From contig CALJAK010000007.1 in NCBI GenBank assembly GCA_938027595.1, positions 141,982 through 205,981 on the forward strand: a stretch of 64,000 nucleotides of DNA, in the 5' to 3' direction. Positions 1 to 8,237 of this stretch are shown one piece after another. The position numbers were made by a program, and so were the translations under genes. The notes beneath the pieces were generated by a model. It had not been told where the DNA came from and did no database searches. It was given only the letters and a program-made list of their open reading frames with translations. The stretch comes from an uncultured Thermoproteales archaeon (GTDB taxonomy: Archaea > Thermoproteota > Thermoprotei > Thermoproteales > Thermoproteaceae). Each line of letters starts with the position of its first letter. Positions within the stretch are counted from its first letter, which is position 1.

Positions 1-1
1 G

Positions 2-85
2 AAGTTCAGAGAGACGATAAACGAATTGAAGAAGATGGGGTTTAAGTTCGACCCAGATACAAAGACTTGGAGAAAGAAGACTTAG
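2..85 (+). CDS. C-terminal end of an unidentified protein (partial)
   Basis: Only the last 27 codons are present; the gene begins before the window. The tail reads as a basic motif with LKKMGFKFDPDTKTW followed by a lysine-rich end and a TAG stop. Modules of the form GFxFDPxTKTW occur at the ends of some archaeal nucleic-acid enzymes such as XPB-type helicases, but 27 residues are too few to assign a family. It converges on rps4 and the two stop codons overlap by 3 bp. Confidence 0.6.
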   Translation, partial: KFRETINELKKMGFKFDPDTKTWRKKT

Positions 86-558
86 GCTAGGGAAATTTTG
101 TCTTCTAAATCTCGCGGGATGAGGAAGCCGGGCGAAGTGACGCGTCTGCCGGCTACAGTCACGCGTCTGTGGGTGATTAACTGCCTCGCGTGGTGAATCG
201 ACTTAGCCAACCCCATTCTGTACACTAACGTCTGTAGCCGCCGCTCTAGCACTACTCTCACATCCAGCGAAAGAATCTTATCAAGGGGGACGTTTGGGTC
301 TTCGATAAAACCTAGCTTGTACAATCTCTCTCTAAACGAACTCTCTAGAGGCGCCCGCTCTTCTGCAGTCATTGAGAGTAGAGAACGGGCGCGTCTCGTA
401 ATCAACAACAAACGCGAGCGGGCGAGCCAGAGCTCTTTCTTATTCCGAAGCCCATATTCGCCCATCAGCTGGAGCTCCTCTTGCAGCAATTGCTTATTCC
501 AAACTTTCTTTGGCTTCCCCGCCAGATATAGCTTTCTAGGTTTTCTCAACCCACCCAT
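82..558 (-). CDS. rps4: 30S ribosomal protein S4
   Basis: 158 aa, archaeal-length S4, a primary 16S rRNA binder of the small subunit. The N-terminal third (to about residue 60) is rich in Lys and Arg. The S4 RNA-binding domain occupies about residues 106-158, with the RLQTLVYRMGLAKSIHHARQ segment typical of the family. It lies 2 nt downstream of S13 and must be co-transcribed with it. In many crenarchaea S11 and RpoD follow S4; here a convergent unrelated gene follows, so the ribosomal cluster stops at S4. Confidence 0.97.
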   Translation of the reverse strand: MGGLRKPRKLYLAGKPKKVWNKQLLQEELQLMGEYGLRNKKELWLARSRLLLITRRARSLLSMTAEERAPLESSFRERLYKLGFIEDPNVPLDKILSLDVRVVLERRLQTLVYRMGLAKSIHHARQLITHRRVTVAGRRVTSPGFLIPRDLEDKISLA

Positions 559-560
559 AT

Positions 561-1013
561 TTACTTAGTGGCTTTCTTCTTCGTGACTCCAGCCGTAGCG
601 CCGATGCGGCCCGTGGTGACAGTCCTCTGGCCCCGTACTTTAAGCCCGAGCGCATGCCGCACTCCCCGCCAACTCTTCAACTTTTTAACTAAATCGACGT
701 CTTTCTTAGCCGCCAACACTAACTCTGAGCCTATTAAGTTGACGTCTCTCCCGGTCTCTGGGTCTTTACGCCTATTGACAAACCACGGAGGCGCAATTTC
801 GTGGAGATTCCTCACGGCCCAGTCCAATTTGTTTATCTGACTGTCGGGAAGCAGCCCCAGAATTTCGTGCGGATCTATGCCGAGCTTTCGGCAGATTGCA
901 TACGCGGAAATTATGCCGATGCCTCTTATCTTTGCAAGAGAGTAAGCAACACTCTTGTTGCCGTCTAGGTCTGTGTCTCCAATTCTGACGATGGCTCTAA
1001 CCTCTTGTGACAC
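561..1013 (-). CDS. rps13: 30S ribosomal protein S13
   Basis: 150 aa, archaeal S13, which sits in the small-subunit head and contacts the P-site tRNA and the bridge to the large subunit. The N-terminal helix-two-turn-helix is visible in the IRGIGIISAYAICRKLGI segment (about residues 28-46), and the C-terminal tail is basic with VRGQRTVTTGRIG and a run of lysines. First gene of the S13-S4 pair. An AT-rich stretch just upstream (1025-1040) may hold its TATA element. Confidence 0.97.
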   Translation of the reverse strand: MSQEVRAIVRIGDTDLDGNKSVAYSLAKIRGIGIISAYAICRKLGIDPHEILGLLPDSQINKLDWAVRNLHEIAPPWFVNRRKDPETGRDVNLIGSELVLAAKKDVDLVKKLKSWRGVRHALGLKVRGQRTVTTGRIGATAGVTKKKATK

Positions 1014-1041
1014 TGCTTTTGAAAAGCGTAATTTTTTAAAT

Positions 1042-2448
1042 TTATTGCCGCCTTAGTCTTGGGTTTACGATAGGCTCAAGCGCGAAGAAGACTAACACAA
1101 AACCCACCGCGGTCAACACAATCAGGAAGCCAGGCGTCAAAATCCACCACCACGCGAAATTCTGGAGCGCGCCGTTGTCATACGCTTGTTGCAATATCTG
1201 CCCCCACGTGGGGATGGAGGGGTCGCCGAGCCCTAGGAAGCTTAGAGACGCCTCAGCCAAAATTGCCCCAGGCACGCTGAAGATCATTAATGCAAATGAG
1301 TATGGAAGTATCTGCGGCAGTATGTGACGCCTCATAATCCACCAACTGCTAGCCCCGGCGAGTCTCGCGGCTTCTACAAAAACGCTAGTTTTGACAGATA
1401 GCACCATAGACCGGATAATTATCGTAGTGCCGGCCCAACCGAAAGCGATCAACACAAGCACCACGTTAGACAACTTTGGACCTAGTATAAACACCAAGAG
1501 GATTAAGATGGGGAGCGTCGGCAAGTTTGCCAAAATATCTGCAAACCGCTGTATGCCCTCGTCTACTCTCCCACCGATGTAACCGCTGATTATCCCCAAC
1601 GCTACGCCGATAATGGTGGCGAATATCGCCACAATGCCCCCAATCAAGAGAGCTACGGGAAATCCAAATAACAAACCTTCGGCGATGTCCCTCCCCAAAT
1701 AGTCCGTACCCATCATGCCGTAGACGTTCCCCTGAATCACTAATCTGACGTGCGAAATTGTGTCATTTACCCCACCCGACATGACTAACTCGAAGACATA
1801 GACGCCATGTAGAGGTTCGAATGACTCAGCTGAACACGTACTGTTTCTTAAATTTCCAAAGATTATATGTGGCATTAGACCCCTATCTCTAACTTCAGTA
1901 GTAGTACACTGTCCCCCCCGTGCGTTTACAAAACTTGTAACCCTCCGCACCACCGCCGGGTCTGTAGTCAACACTAGAGTTCTGGGAGATTCTACAAAAC
2001 GTCTATATGGCTCCCCCTCGCCGGGTCTCGGCGGCGGGATGGGGTCAAAATCTACAAGTGTGACAACTTGTCCATCAGGTCTCGTTACTACTACGGAAAT
2101 TATGGGCACGTCTCTATAGAAAGTTAAATTGCTGTACTTCAATATAACGCCTTGTGGAAATGTATCGGCGTCGAAATAATAGTAGAATACCCAACGCTTG
2201 ACGTCATCACCTGAAGGTATAGTCACATCTTCAACATAATGTTCGACCAGTTTGGTTTTTGTAAAGTAGTTGTACCACTTGGGGGGCGCTAGCTTTGGGT
2301 AGTCTTGCCAATAGAGAGGATTGGACCAGTATCGAATTCCGTAGTCTAGTGGAAAGGTAGCTACGACATATAAAGAAATAATTGCAAACAACATCAATAT
2401 GGAAAGCCCAACAACCCCCGCTTTATTTTTCAACAACTCTCTAATCAT
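1042..2448 (-). CDS. dppC: ABC transporter permease, DppC/OppC family
   Basis: 468 aa inner-membrane permease of a peptide/oligosaccharide-type importer. One transmembrane segment (about 10-31) is followed by a roughly 210-residue extracytoplasmic insert, much longer than in bacterial DppC, then the GTDYLGRD motif (247-254) that opens the permease core. The EAA-like ATPase contact loop is at about 359-382 (EAARLAGAS, ending ILPQILP). It overlaps dppB by 8 bp (2441-2448). No cognate ATPase gene is present in this window. Confidence 0.92.
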   Translation of the reverse strand: MIRELLKNKAGVVGLSILMLFAIISLYVVATFPLDYGIRYWSNPLYWQDYPKLAPPKWYNYFTKTKLVEHYVEDVTIPSGDDVKRWVFYYYFDADTFPQGVILKYSNLTFYRDVPIISVVVTRPDGQVVTLVDFDPIPPPRPGEGEPYRRFVESPRTLVLTTDPAVVRRVTSFVNARGGQCTTTEVRDRGLMPHIIFGNLRNSTCSAESFEPLHGVYVFELVMSGGVNDTISHVRLVIQGNVYGMMGTDYLGRDIAEGLLFGFPVALLIGGIVAIFATIIGVALGIISGYIGGRVDEGIQRFADILANLPTLPILILLVFILGPKLSNVVLVLIAFGWAGTTIIIRSMVLSVKTSVFVEAARLAGASSWWIMRRHILPQILPYSFALMIFSVPGAILAEASLSFLGLGDPSIPTWGQILQQAYDNGALQNFAWWWILTPGFLIVLTAVGFVLVFFALEPIVNPRLRRQ

Positions 2449-3511
2449 ACCTAATTCTGGGGTCTACAATGATGTACAGTATCTCTAGTATAAATCTAGC
2501 CACTACATACACTAGTGTAAATACATACACAAGCGCAAAGATGACGGGTTCGTCTGTGGCTAAAATTGCGTTATAGAACAACGTACCCAAACCGGGCCAG
2601 TTGAATACTCTTTCAGTTATTATGTAACCGCTAATAGACCCAGCGAGACTTAAAATCAACGACGTAAGTATCGGCGGTAGTGCCGGCCTCAGAATATATC
2701 GCTTTCGCACTAAGTCTTCTGGCAAACCTTTAGCTCTGGCAAAATTTACAAAATCCTCTTGGCTAATGTTCAACACAATGTTGCGAACGCCATATGCCCA
2801 ACTGCCGAAGAAAGCTATAAACGAAGCTATCAGCGGCAGAGACAAATGCCATAAGAAGTCTAGAAAATACGCAAGCGGTTCTCTAGGAGGCGGAATAGAC
2901 ACCATACCACCTGGGGGAAATATCTGTATCCCCCATATGATTTTAGGACCATACGCCAACACAAGAATTAAGACAAGCCCAATAAACCACAGCGGTATAG
3001 CGTAGGAAATTGCAGACATCACAGACACGACTCTATCTATGCCACTACCCACTTTTGAACCAATGTAGAGACCAATCCAAATTCCAACAAGTGCAGAAAT
3101 CAAGACGCCAGACGCAGTTAACACAATTGTGTTCGGTAATCTATCTAGTATTATGTCTGCGACATTTCTCGAACCCCAAGAAGACTGCAACACCCGTGAC
3201 TCACCCAAGTCTAACAAGAATATACGTTGAATTATTTGCGGAATTCTAAAATACCAAGGCTGGTCTAGACCTAACATAGCCGCCATCGTCTTGTTAAACT
3301 CAGCAACAGCCACATCAATTTGTTCAATCGGAAGTCTCTGTTGAATCAACTCTTGTTTATAACCTCTAACAGACTCTACCAAAATAGCCTTCAACATTTT
3401 ATCAGACAACCCACTAGCTCCCATAATTATAGCTAAGAAAAACAAGACACCTATCAAGACTGCAACCAGGGTTAAAAACTTAAAAAATAAAGTCTTAGCG
3501 AGAGATGCCAT
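2441..3511 (-). CDS. dppB: ABC transporter permease, DppB/OppB family
   Basis: 356 aa, second permease of the importer. An N-terminal membrane anchor (about 9-31) is followed by an extracytoplasmic segment and the permease core with five further hydrophobic helices. The EAA-like loop FARAKGLPEDLVRKRYILRP, near residue 255, should contact the nucleotide-binding subunit. It starts 17 bp after the binding-protein gene and overlaps dppC by 8 bp, so the three form one operon read on the minus strand. Confidence 0.93.
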   Translation of the reverse strand: MASLAKTLFFKFLTLVAVLIGVLFFLAIIMGASGLSDKMLKAILVESVRGYKQELIQQRLPIEQIDVAVAEFNKTMAAMLGLDQPWYFRIPQIIQRIFLLDLGESRVLQSSWGSRNVADIILDRLPNTIVLTASGVLISALVGIWIGLYIGSKVGSGIDRVVSVMSAISYAIPLWFIGLVLILVLAYGPKIIWGIQIFPPGGMVSIPPPREPLAYFLDFLWHLSLPLIASFIAFFGSWAYGVRNIVLNISQEDFVNFARAKGLPEDLVRKRYILRPALPPILTSLILSLAGSISGYIITERVFNWPGLGTLFYNAILATDEPVIFALVYVFTLVYVVARFILEILYIIVDPRIRYD

Positions 3512-3528
3512 AAAAAAATATACTAGAA

Positions 3529-6060
3529 TTAACTCTTACGTCTCCTAAGAACAATCGCCAATATTGCCAAAATCACTACTAATGCAATAATTGCCGCAAT
3601 AGTCCCAACATCTACGCCCGGCGTGGGTGTTGGCGCCGGCGTTGGCGTTGGGGTTGGTGTTGGTGTTGGTGCCGGCATTACTGTTCTAAATGTTTCAGTT
3701 GCTATGGAGACTATGGGCACGTTTTCGCTGTATGTAAGTATCCATAACTTGTATACTCTGTTGGGGGCGAGTGTCTTAGTGACTTCTGAGGGCATTGTTA
3801 ATGTAATTTTGGGTGTTTCTGTCGCGGATTCTTCAGATGTGTAGAGGAAGTCGCCGGTTGTTGGGTCAACTACCGCCCATCTGTAGAATATCTTGCCGGC
3901 GTCTTTGGGTGCCTCTAAGCTGATTGTGGCGGTGGCAGTCTGACCCACGGCCACGTCTGCTACCTGAATTGAAGCTATCGAAACCGGTATCGCTGTTCCG
4001 AAGTAGAAGTCGCCGGGTTTGAATGGATATGTTGGGTCTCTAAACGCTCTGAGTTCGATGTATTGAATTTCTGGATCTATGGCATATAGGTAAAACGGCC
4101 CGTTTGAGATAATTAAGTGTCCGTATGTCTCAAACCATTGGATTGCAGCTCTGTATCTCGCAAGCGCCTCCTCTCTTGTGAGATAAGTTCTGTCGCCAAT
4201 TTTGAACCAAGATTCTGGATAGTAACCGGCGTCTTGTGCTGCTCTCAACACATCTACGGCGGCTTTCGCGTGGTCTCTCAATATTAAAGATAACCACGGC
4301 ACTTTGTGCCTAGTTGCACCTGCTCTTGAAGCCGCGTGTGTTTTCCTTTCGTATACTAATTGGTCAACTGCGTATATCACTTCCCATGGCATTGACGCAC
4401 CGATCACGCCGAATTCTGCAATGAAGTCTGGGTCGAAGTGCCAATAGTCCACATATACTTCAATAGCTGTAGAGTTCAACACGCGAATGCCTTTCACTAG
4501 AGACATGGAAGCATTTACATAAGACGCCACGCCTGGCTCTCTCTCAACTTTAGCCGGGTCGTTTGCTATATCCCAAGTGAAAGCCGTGGCGTATATCACA
4601 TCAGCTAGCGTAAAAGTCTGGCCGTGATGCCACTTGGCGCCTACGAATTTAGCCAAATTCACAATTACTTTAGATTTAGCTTTCTCACCACCGGCGCTCA
4701 CCCACGCCTTCTGTCTAGCGTCCCATCTATAGGCGTCTGGAGGTAACACAAAAGCGTCGTCTGGTCCTCTCGTCTCGACGGCATACGTCACTCTAAACGG
4801 TATGGGTTTACCAGTGAAGGGATGTCTCCACGTAGTGGGGTCGTATATTGCTCTCCACCAATCCACTGAGTAAACGTCTGTAAAACCTCCCCGCGGTACG
4901 GGGTTCCAAGCGCTGGATTCAGTCCAGACGTAAAGGTGGCCAACATATACGACGTCACGCCCGGGAACGTACCAATTTCTCATGTTAAACGCAACTGCTC
5001 TCAAACCGGCACCTAAGTCGCTTGTCACACCTCTTAAAGCGGGTGTGGTTAAATGGACGTCGAGTCTAGCATTTACGAATACTCTTATCGATTCTTGTAA
5101 ACACATAAACGTCCCCTCTCTATATAGTTTTACATATTCCTGGAAAGACTTAAAATTGCCCTTGTATAATACGTCTGTTATTTCATCTATAGTTTTATTC
5201 TCGTAGTTATACCACCCCGTCTCGCCCCATCCCGGCATGTAGCCAAACCACGACGCACAGTATTGCGCTATACTGCTGGTATCCCACCTGTCTAACGCGC
5301 CCTTGCCCCACCCCTCGGTGTAGAAGTGCCACTGGAACTCCGCTGGGTTTGTGCCGTAGACAGTCTGTATCGCCGGCCCGAAGGGGACGTATTTCCTATC
5401 TACCGTAATGCCTAACTTCTCTAGAGCTGAGGCAAACGCGTCGCCTATGTCTTTACGTTCGTCTTCAATACGGATCAGCCCTATGACTGTGACGGGTTTG
5501 TCACCGCAGTACCACTTCCCGTCTGGGCCCTTAGTGGCGCCTAGTTTCGGCATTTCTCTCTCCACTATCGACTTAGCGTAGTCGGGATCATACCTTATGT
5601 TGAGTCGTGCCACTAGATCAGCAACTATGCTATATGTGGGGTCATGTGTAGAGAGCCACATGTACATCGGTATAGAGAAACCTTTGAAAATCTCGCCGGA
5701 GATATAATCTCTGTCCACTATGTATTGCATTGCTTGTCTTATGGCTTTATTTGAAAACGGGTTGAGACACGGCGGGTCGGCGGGCGCTGGGTTTAGTACA
5801 ATGTCGTTGAAACCGGCAGCTGCAGTGTGTATAACTATCGCTGGGTCTCCCTTCAAACCAGCAGCGAGTGCAGACCTTATGCCAAATATATATGCGTCTA
5901 TGTCGCCCGCTTTTATCGCGGCGCCGGCTTGGTCTATGCGTACAGATTTACCAATAATTTTGTCAACTGCGGGACCTGGGTTTGTGTGTGGTGGAGTGTA
6001 CTGCGCCATTGCATATATCGCCAACAACACCAACGCTAGGAACATTAATTTGGCTTTCAT
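3529..6060 (-). CDS. ABC transporter solute-binding protein, family 5 (SBP_bac_5-like)
   Basis: 843 aa, membrane-tethered binding protein of the importer. A signal peptide occupies about 1-19 (cleavage near AMA-Q). The C-terminus has an Ala/Thr/Pro-rich linker (PTPTPT type) followed by a hydrophobic helix and an RRRKS anchor, the usual archaeal surface layout. The family-5 motif normally found late (NKAIRQAMQYIVDRDYI) lies near residue 105, while the early motif (WHHGQTFTLADVIYA) lies near 520 and the NGPF motif later still, so the order of segments looks permuted. Solute is uncertain; peptides are the default for the family. A TATA element sits 21-30 nt before the ATG. Confidence 0.9.
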   Translation of the reverse strand: MKAKLMFLALVLLAIYAMAQYTPPHTNPGPAVDKIIGKSVRIDQAGAAIKAGDIDAYIFGIRSALAAGLKGDPAIVIHTAAAGFNDIVLNPAPADPPCLNPFSNKAIRQAMQYIVDRDYISGEIFKGFSIPMYMWLSTHDPTYSIVADLVARLNIRYDPDYAKSIVEREMPKLGATKGPDGKWYCGDKPVTVIGLIRIEDERKDIGDAFASALEKLGITVDRKYVPFGPAIQTVYGTNPAEFQWHFYTEGWGKGALDRWDTSSIAQYCASWFGYMPGWGETGWYNYENKTIDEITDVLYKGNFKSFQEYVKLYREGTFMCLQESIRVFVNARLDVHLTTPALRGVTSDLGAGLRAVAFNMRNWYVPGRDVVYVGHLYVWTESSAWNPVPRGGFTDVYSVDWWRAIYDPTTWRHPFTGKPIPFRVTYAVETRGPDDAFVLPPDAYRWDARQKAWVSAGGEKAKSKVIVNLAKFVGAKWHHGQTFTLADVIYATAFTWDIANDPAKVEREPGVASYVNASMSLVKGIRVLNSTAIEVYVDYWHFDPDFIAEFGVIGASMPWEVIYAVDQLVYERKTHAASRAGATRHKVPWLSLILRDHAKAAVDVLRAAQDAGYYPESWFKIGDRTYLTREEALARYRAAIQWFETYGHLIISNGPFYLYAIDPEIQYIELRAFRDPTYPFKPGDFYFGTAIPVSIASIQVADVAVGQTATATISLEAPKDAGKIFYRWAVVDPTTGDFLYTSEESATETPKITLTMPSEVTKTLAPNRVYKLWILTYSENVPIVSIATETFRTVMPAPTPTPTPTPTPAPTPTPGVDVGTIAAIIALVVILAILAIVLRRRKS

Positions 6061-6298
6061 ATGAATAAGTCAATCTTCTATATTTAAAATTTCCCACTCT
6101 TAGAATTATGAAAAGTGTTAACCCGTAGAACAACATGACTATCCCGGCAATTAGTAGAGCTAGAGATATCAACACTAACGAGACGTCTAGACACATGTCT
6201 TCACATTGAGACTGCACGTAAGCTTGGTGGAGAGAAATGACGAGTGCAAGTGCCGTAGAGATAAAGCCAGCGGCAATTAACCATTTGACTCTTCTCAC
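5963..6298 (-). CDS. small membrane protein, unknown function
   Basis: 111 aa from a GTG at 6298. Two hydrophobic segments (about 6-26 and 38-68) flank a short loop with two cysteines (QCEDMC), which may form a disulphide outside the cell. After the second helix the protein ends in a polar tail of about 40 residues, most of which (98 bp) is encoded over the start of the ABC binding-protein gene in another frame. That overlap is unusually long for this genome, so the 3' end may be a chance extension or the result of a lost stop. A TATA-like stretch (6312-6320) lies just upstream. I do not recognise the family. Confidence 0.55.
   Translation of the reverse strand: MRRVKWLIAAGFISTALALVISLHQAYVQSQCEDMCLDVSLVLISLALLIAGIVMLFYGLTLFIILRVGNFKYRRLTYSYESQINVPSVGVVGDICNGAVHSTTHKPRSRS
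6081..6090 (-). promoter_or_regulatory. TATA element of the ABC importer operon
   Basis: On the minus strand the sequence ATTTTAAATA lies 21-30 nt upstream of the binding-protein ATG at 6060, the spacing of a leaderless archaeal transcript. It lies inside the 3' part of the upstream small membrane-protein ORF. Confidence 0.6.
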
Positions 6299-6321
6299 AT
6301 GTATAACATTTCATATATATT

Positions 6322-6393
6322 TGGACCGGCCGGGATTCGAACCCGGGATCTCCCGCACGCCAAGCGGGCATCCTTCCGCTAGACTACCGGCCC
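6322..6393 (-). tRNA. tRNA-Ala (anticodon GGC)
   Basis: Read on the minus strand this folds as a full cloverleaf without intron: acceptor GGGCCGG/CCGGTCC, D-arm GTCT/GGAT, anticodon stem CCCGC/GCGGG with loop TTGGCGT, and T-arm CCGGG-TTCGAAT-CCCGG. The anticodon GGC reads GCC (Ala). The acceptor has the G3-U70 wobble pair and an A73 discriminator, the alanine identity elements. CCA is not encoded. Confidence 0.95.
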
Positions 6394-6410
6394 CGTACGA
6401 TGTATCTACG

Positions 6411-6420
6411 AGTTTTTAAG
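6411..6420 (-). promoter_or_regulatory. TATA element of tRNA-Ala
   Basis: Minus-strand CTTAAAAACT lies 18-27 nt upstream of the mature tRNA 5' end, as expected for an archaeal tRNA promoter with almost no leader. Confidence 0.55.
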
Positions 6421-6422
6421 TT

Positions 6423-6725
6423 TTACAAGACGTTCACTACTTCAGAGAGAATGTAGAGCAACACGGCGCTGAATATCATACTCCTCCCGCTGTATTTACT
6501 AATGCCAGAGAAATAGAGAAGTGCGCCCAGGAGTCCCAGTATCACGGAGAGAGTCTTCGCTATAGAACTCACGAAAGTCTTCACAGACTCCTTTAAATTC
6601 TGTAGAAAATTCTCCAGAGATTTCATTAAGTTATTTGCCATGTCTGAGATTTTTGTAAATGGGTCTGTGACGTTTGTAGCAGCCGTGACGAACATGGCCA
6701 GCAGTAGAACGATCGCAATCTTCAC
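6423..6725 (-). CDS. small secreted two-helix membrane protein, candidate TedC/VirB2-like pilin
   Basis: 100 aa from a GTG. A cleavable signal peptide is clear at 1-19 (hydrophobic core, TAA-T). It is followed by a polar amphipathic helix (about 20-53), a transmembrane helix (54-74), a short basic loop ISKYSGRS (75-82) and a second helix (83-100) running to the C-terminus. Signal peptide plus two helices around a basic loop is the design of VirB2/TrbC conjugative pilins and of TedC, the DNA-import pilin described in Thermoproteales. The match is by architecture only; no TedA-like membrane pore gene is next to it, and the HerA at 58901 belongs to the NurA pair. Confidence 0.6.
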   Translation of the reverse strand: MKIAIVLLLAMFVTAATNVTDPFTKISDMANNLMKSLENFLQNLKESVKTFVSSIAKTLSVILGLLGALLYFSGISKYSGRSMIFSAVLLYILSEVVNVL

Positions 6726-6749
6726 AATTCTCAGAACTTATTTAAACAC

Positions 6750-7658
6750 CTACGTGATTTCCAACTCTCTAGACCCCAGCGGCAGCTTAAGCCGCGTTTG
6801 CCCAGCCAGGGGGTTCTTTGGATGTACGCCGCGTTCTCCATACGCCACAGTGCCGTCGTCGTTGACGTACTCGTTGTGTCTAGCCATAACCATGGCGTGT
6901 CTGAACAACCTAGCGCCTATCTGCACGACGTCTTTAGTGCGGCCTAGACATATATGCACGGGGAGACTCACCATGGAGGCGATTTTCATAGCCGCCTCCA
7001 AACTACCAGCCACGTTCAAACCTCTCACGCTATAGCCAGCGGCCTTTAGCTGACTCAAATTAGCCTCAGACACGTCTAGCTCGTTTATGTTGACGAATGA
7101 CACATAGGGCGCCAGTGCGTTTATCGCCTCGGCGATCTCCCGCTCAAACCCCGGCAGCGCAGGTACTTCAATACCCACCGTCTTCCCACTGGCCGCCAGA
7201 GCTTTTACATATCTCTCCCGCTCCAATGCCTGCCTCCTCGAGGTGAGGTGTATCCTAACTTCGTCTATCTCCCCAGCGGCTAGGACGCCAACCGCTCTAT
7301 TGTTCAAATTAAGTATGTGACTGTAGACATGTATGTGGAACGCTCTGCCGAATTCTCTCTTCAACGCTTCGGCTAGAGAATTCACTCTCTCGGGCACCGT
7401 GGCGGGGTCTCCGCCAGTGATGGCGGCGCCTTCGGAGGCGTACAGCTTCACCACTTCCACAGCTTCCTCCACGCTCTGTACAAGCACGTCGTTGACATAC
7501 ATCACGTCTTTTCCAAACCTCTCTCTATCTACTGGACAGTAGTAACAACTCAATGGACAGAGACCAGTAATGAATATGACCGACTTGGCTCCAATTAAAC
7601 ACATGTCGCACCCCACCGCCGTCTGCCCCCTCGCAATGTTGTAATACATTGGAATCAC
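6750..7658 (-). CDS. radical SAM protein, PflA-related (COG2108-like)
   Basis: 302 aa from a GTG (an ATG nine bases on, giving MYYN, is an alternative). The radical SAM cluster motif is C34-x3-C38-x2-C41 (CPLSCYYC), and a further CxxC pair (C17, C20) precedes it. The GGDP motif for SAM binding lies near residue 81. Overall it resembles the archaeal pyruvate formate-lyase-activase-like COG2108 family, whose substrate is unknown. It is divergent from the ThermoDBP-like gene and shares its AT-rich promoter region. Confidence 0.85.
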   Translation of the reverse strand: MIPMYYNIARGQTAVGCDMCLIGAKSVIFITGLCPLSCYYCPVDRERFGKDVMYVNDVLVQSVEEAVEVVKLYASEGAAITGGDPATVPERVNSLAEALKREFGRAFHIHVYSHILNLNNRAVGVLAAGEIDEVRIHLTSRRQALERERYVKALAASGKTVGIEVPALPGFEREIAEAINALAPYVSFVNINELDVSEANLSQLKAAGYSVRGLNVAGSLEAAMKIASMVSLPVHICLGRTKDVVQIGARLFRHAMVMARHNEYVNDDGTVAYGERGVHPKNPLAGQTRLKLPLGSRELEIT

Positions 7659-7664
7659 GCGGAA

Positions 7665-7680
7665 CTTTATTTATATATAC
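7665..7680. promoter_or_regulatory. divergent promoter, radical SAM gene / ThermoDBP-like gene
   Basis: The run CTTTATTTATATATAC in the 36-bp gap can serve as a TATA element in both directions. Its right end lies 15-25 nt before the ATG at 7695, consistent with a leaderless plus-strand transcript. Confidence 0.55.
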
Positions 7681-7694
7681 TTCCCTAAAGTCAT

Positions 7695-8237
7695 ATGGCA
7701 GAAGAGGAAAAAAGAGTAGAGCGAGTCCAGTTAGAAGAACGGGGAGACAAGCGCGTGCTTGTGATTAGGTGGAATACAGGAAAGACGTCAGCCGGTCGGT
7801 TGTTCGGTAGATATGGAGCGGGAGGCAAGCCGGACTTCTTTAGACTTCTCTTCGGAGCCATAGCTGGCTCTCTCAGTGAAAAAATGCCCACAGGCAGCGA
7901 GGTGTTCGCCAGAATCAAAGACACAGACGCATTTAGACACAGCACTAGAGAGATATTTGAAAATATAAAAAAGTGGTTTTTTAACGAAGTAGCGCCCCGG
8001 TACCATCTTGACAAGGGAGATATCTTTATGTTAATTACAGAAATTGAGGTAGACATCGACAAAGGTGAAGTGACGTGGAGACCGGAAAAGACTGAGTTCT
8101 ACTACTGGGTCAGAAGCGACAGATGCCGAGGGTGTGAAGAATTGGCTGAGGAAAATGCTAGACTTAGGAAAGAAGTTGAAACTCTACGCGCAGAGTTGGC
8201 GCAAGTGAGAGAGAAACTCTCCACACTCCTCAAGTAA
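7695..8237 (+). CDS. ThermoDBP-like single-stranded DNA-binding protein
   Basis: 180 aa. A basic N-terminal domain (about 8-142) with many aromatic residues (W26, F37, F48, F49, W94, F95, F96, W128, F135, Y136, Y137, W138) is followed by a heptad-patterned coiled coil (146-180) suited to dimerisation. This is the architecture of ThermoDBP, the protein that replaces the OB-fold SSB in Thermoproteales. A CRGC motif (144-147) sits at the junction. The assignment rests on layout and remembered family features, not on a search. Preceded by a strong TATA element; converges with the aminotransferase, overlapping it by 8 bp. Confidence 0.65.
   Translation: MAEEEKRVERVQLEERGDKRVLVIRWNTGKTSAGRLFGRYGAGGKPDFFRLLFGAIAGSLSEKMPTGSEVFARIKDTDAFRHSTREIFENIKKWFFNEVAPRYHLDKGDIFMLITEIEVDIDKGEVTWRPEKTEFYYWVRSDRCRGCEELAEENARLRKEVETLRAELAQVREKLSTLLK

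Noticed and set aside
3623-3700. GGTGTTGGC repeats as possible CRISPR or satellite
   Set aside because: It is an in-frame Thr-Pro repeat linker of the binding protein; no spacers are present.
6322-6393. Assignment as tRNA-Gly, suggested by the arm sequences
   Set aside because: The loop TTGGCGT gives anticodon GGC and the acceptor has G3-U70 with A73, all alanine features.
6237-6419. 60-aa plus-strand ORF with RPGFEPGISRTPSG
   Set aside because: This is the antisense translation of tRNA-Ala, not a gene.
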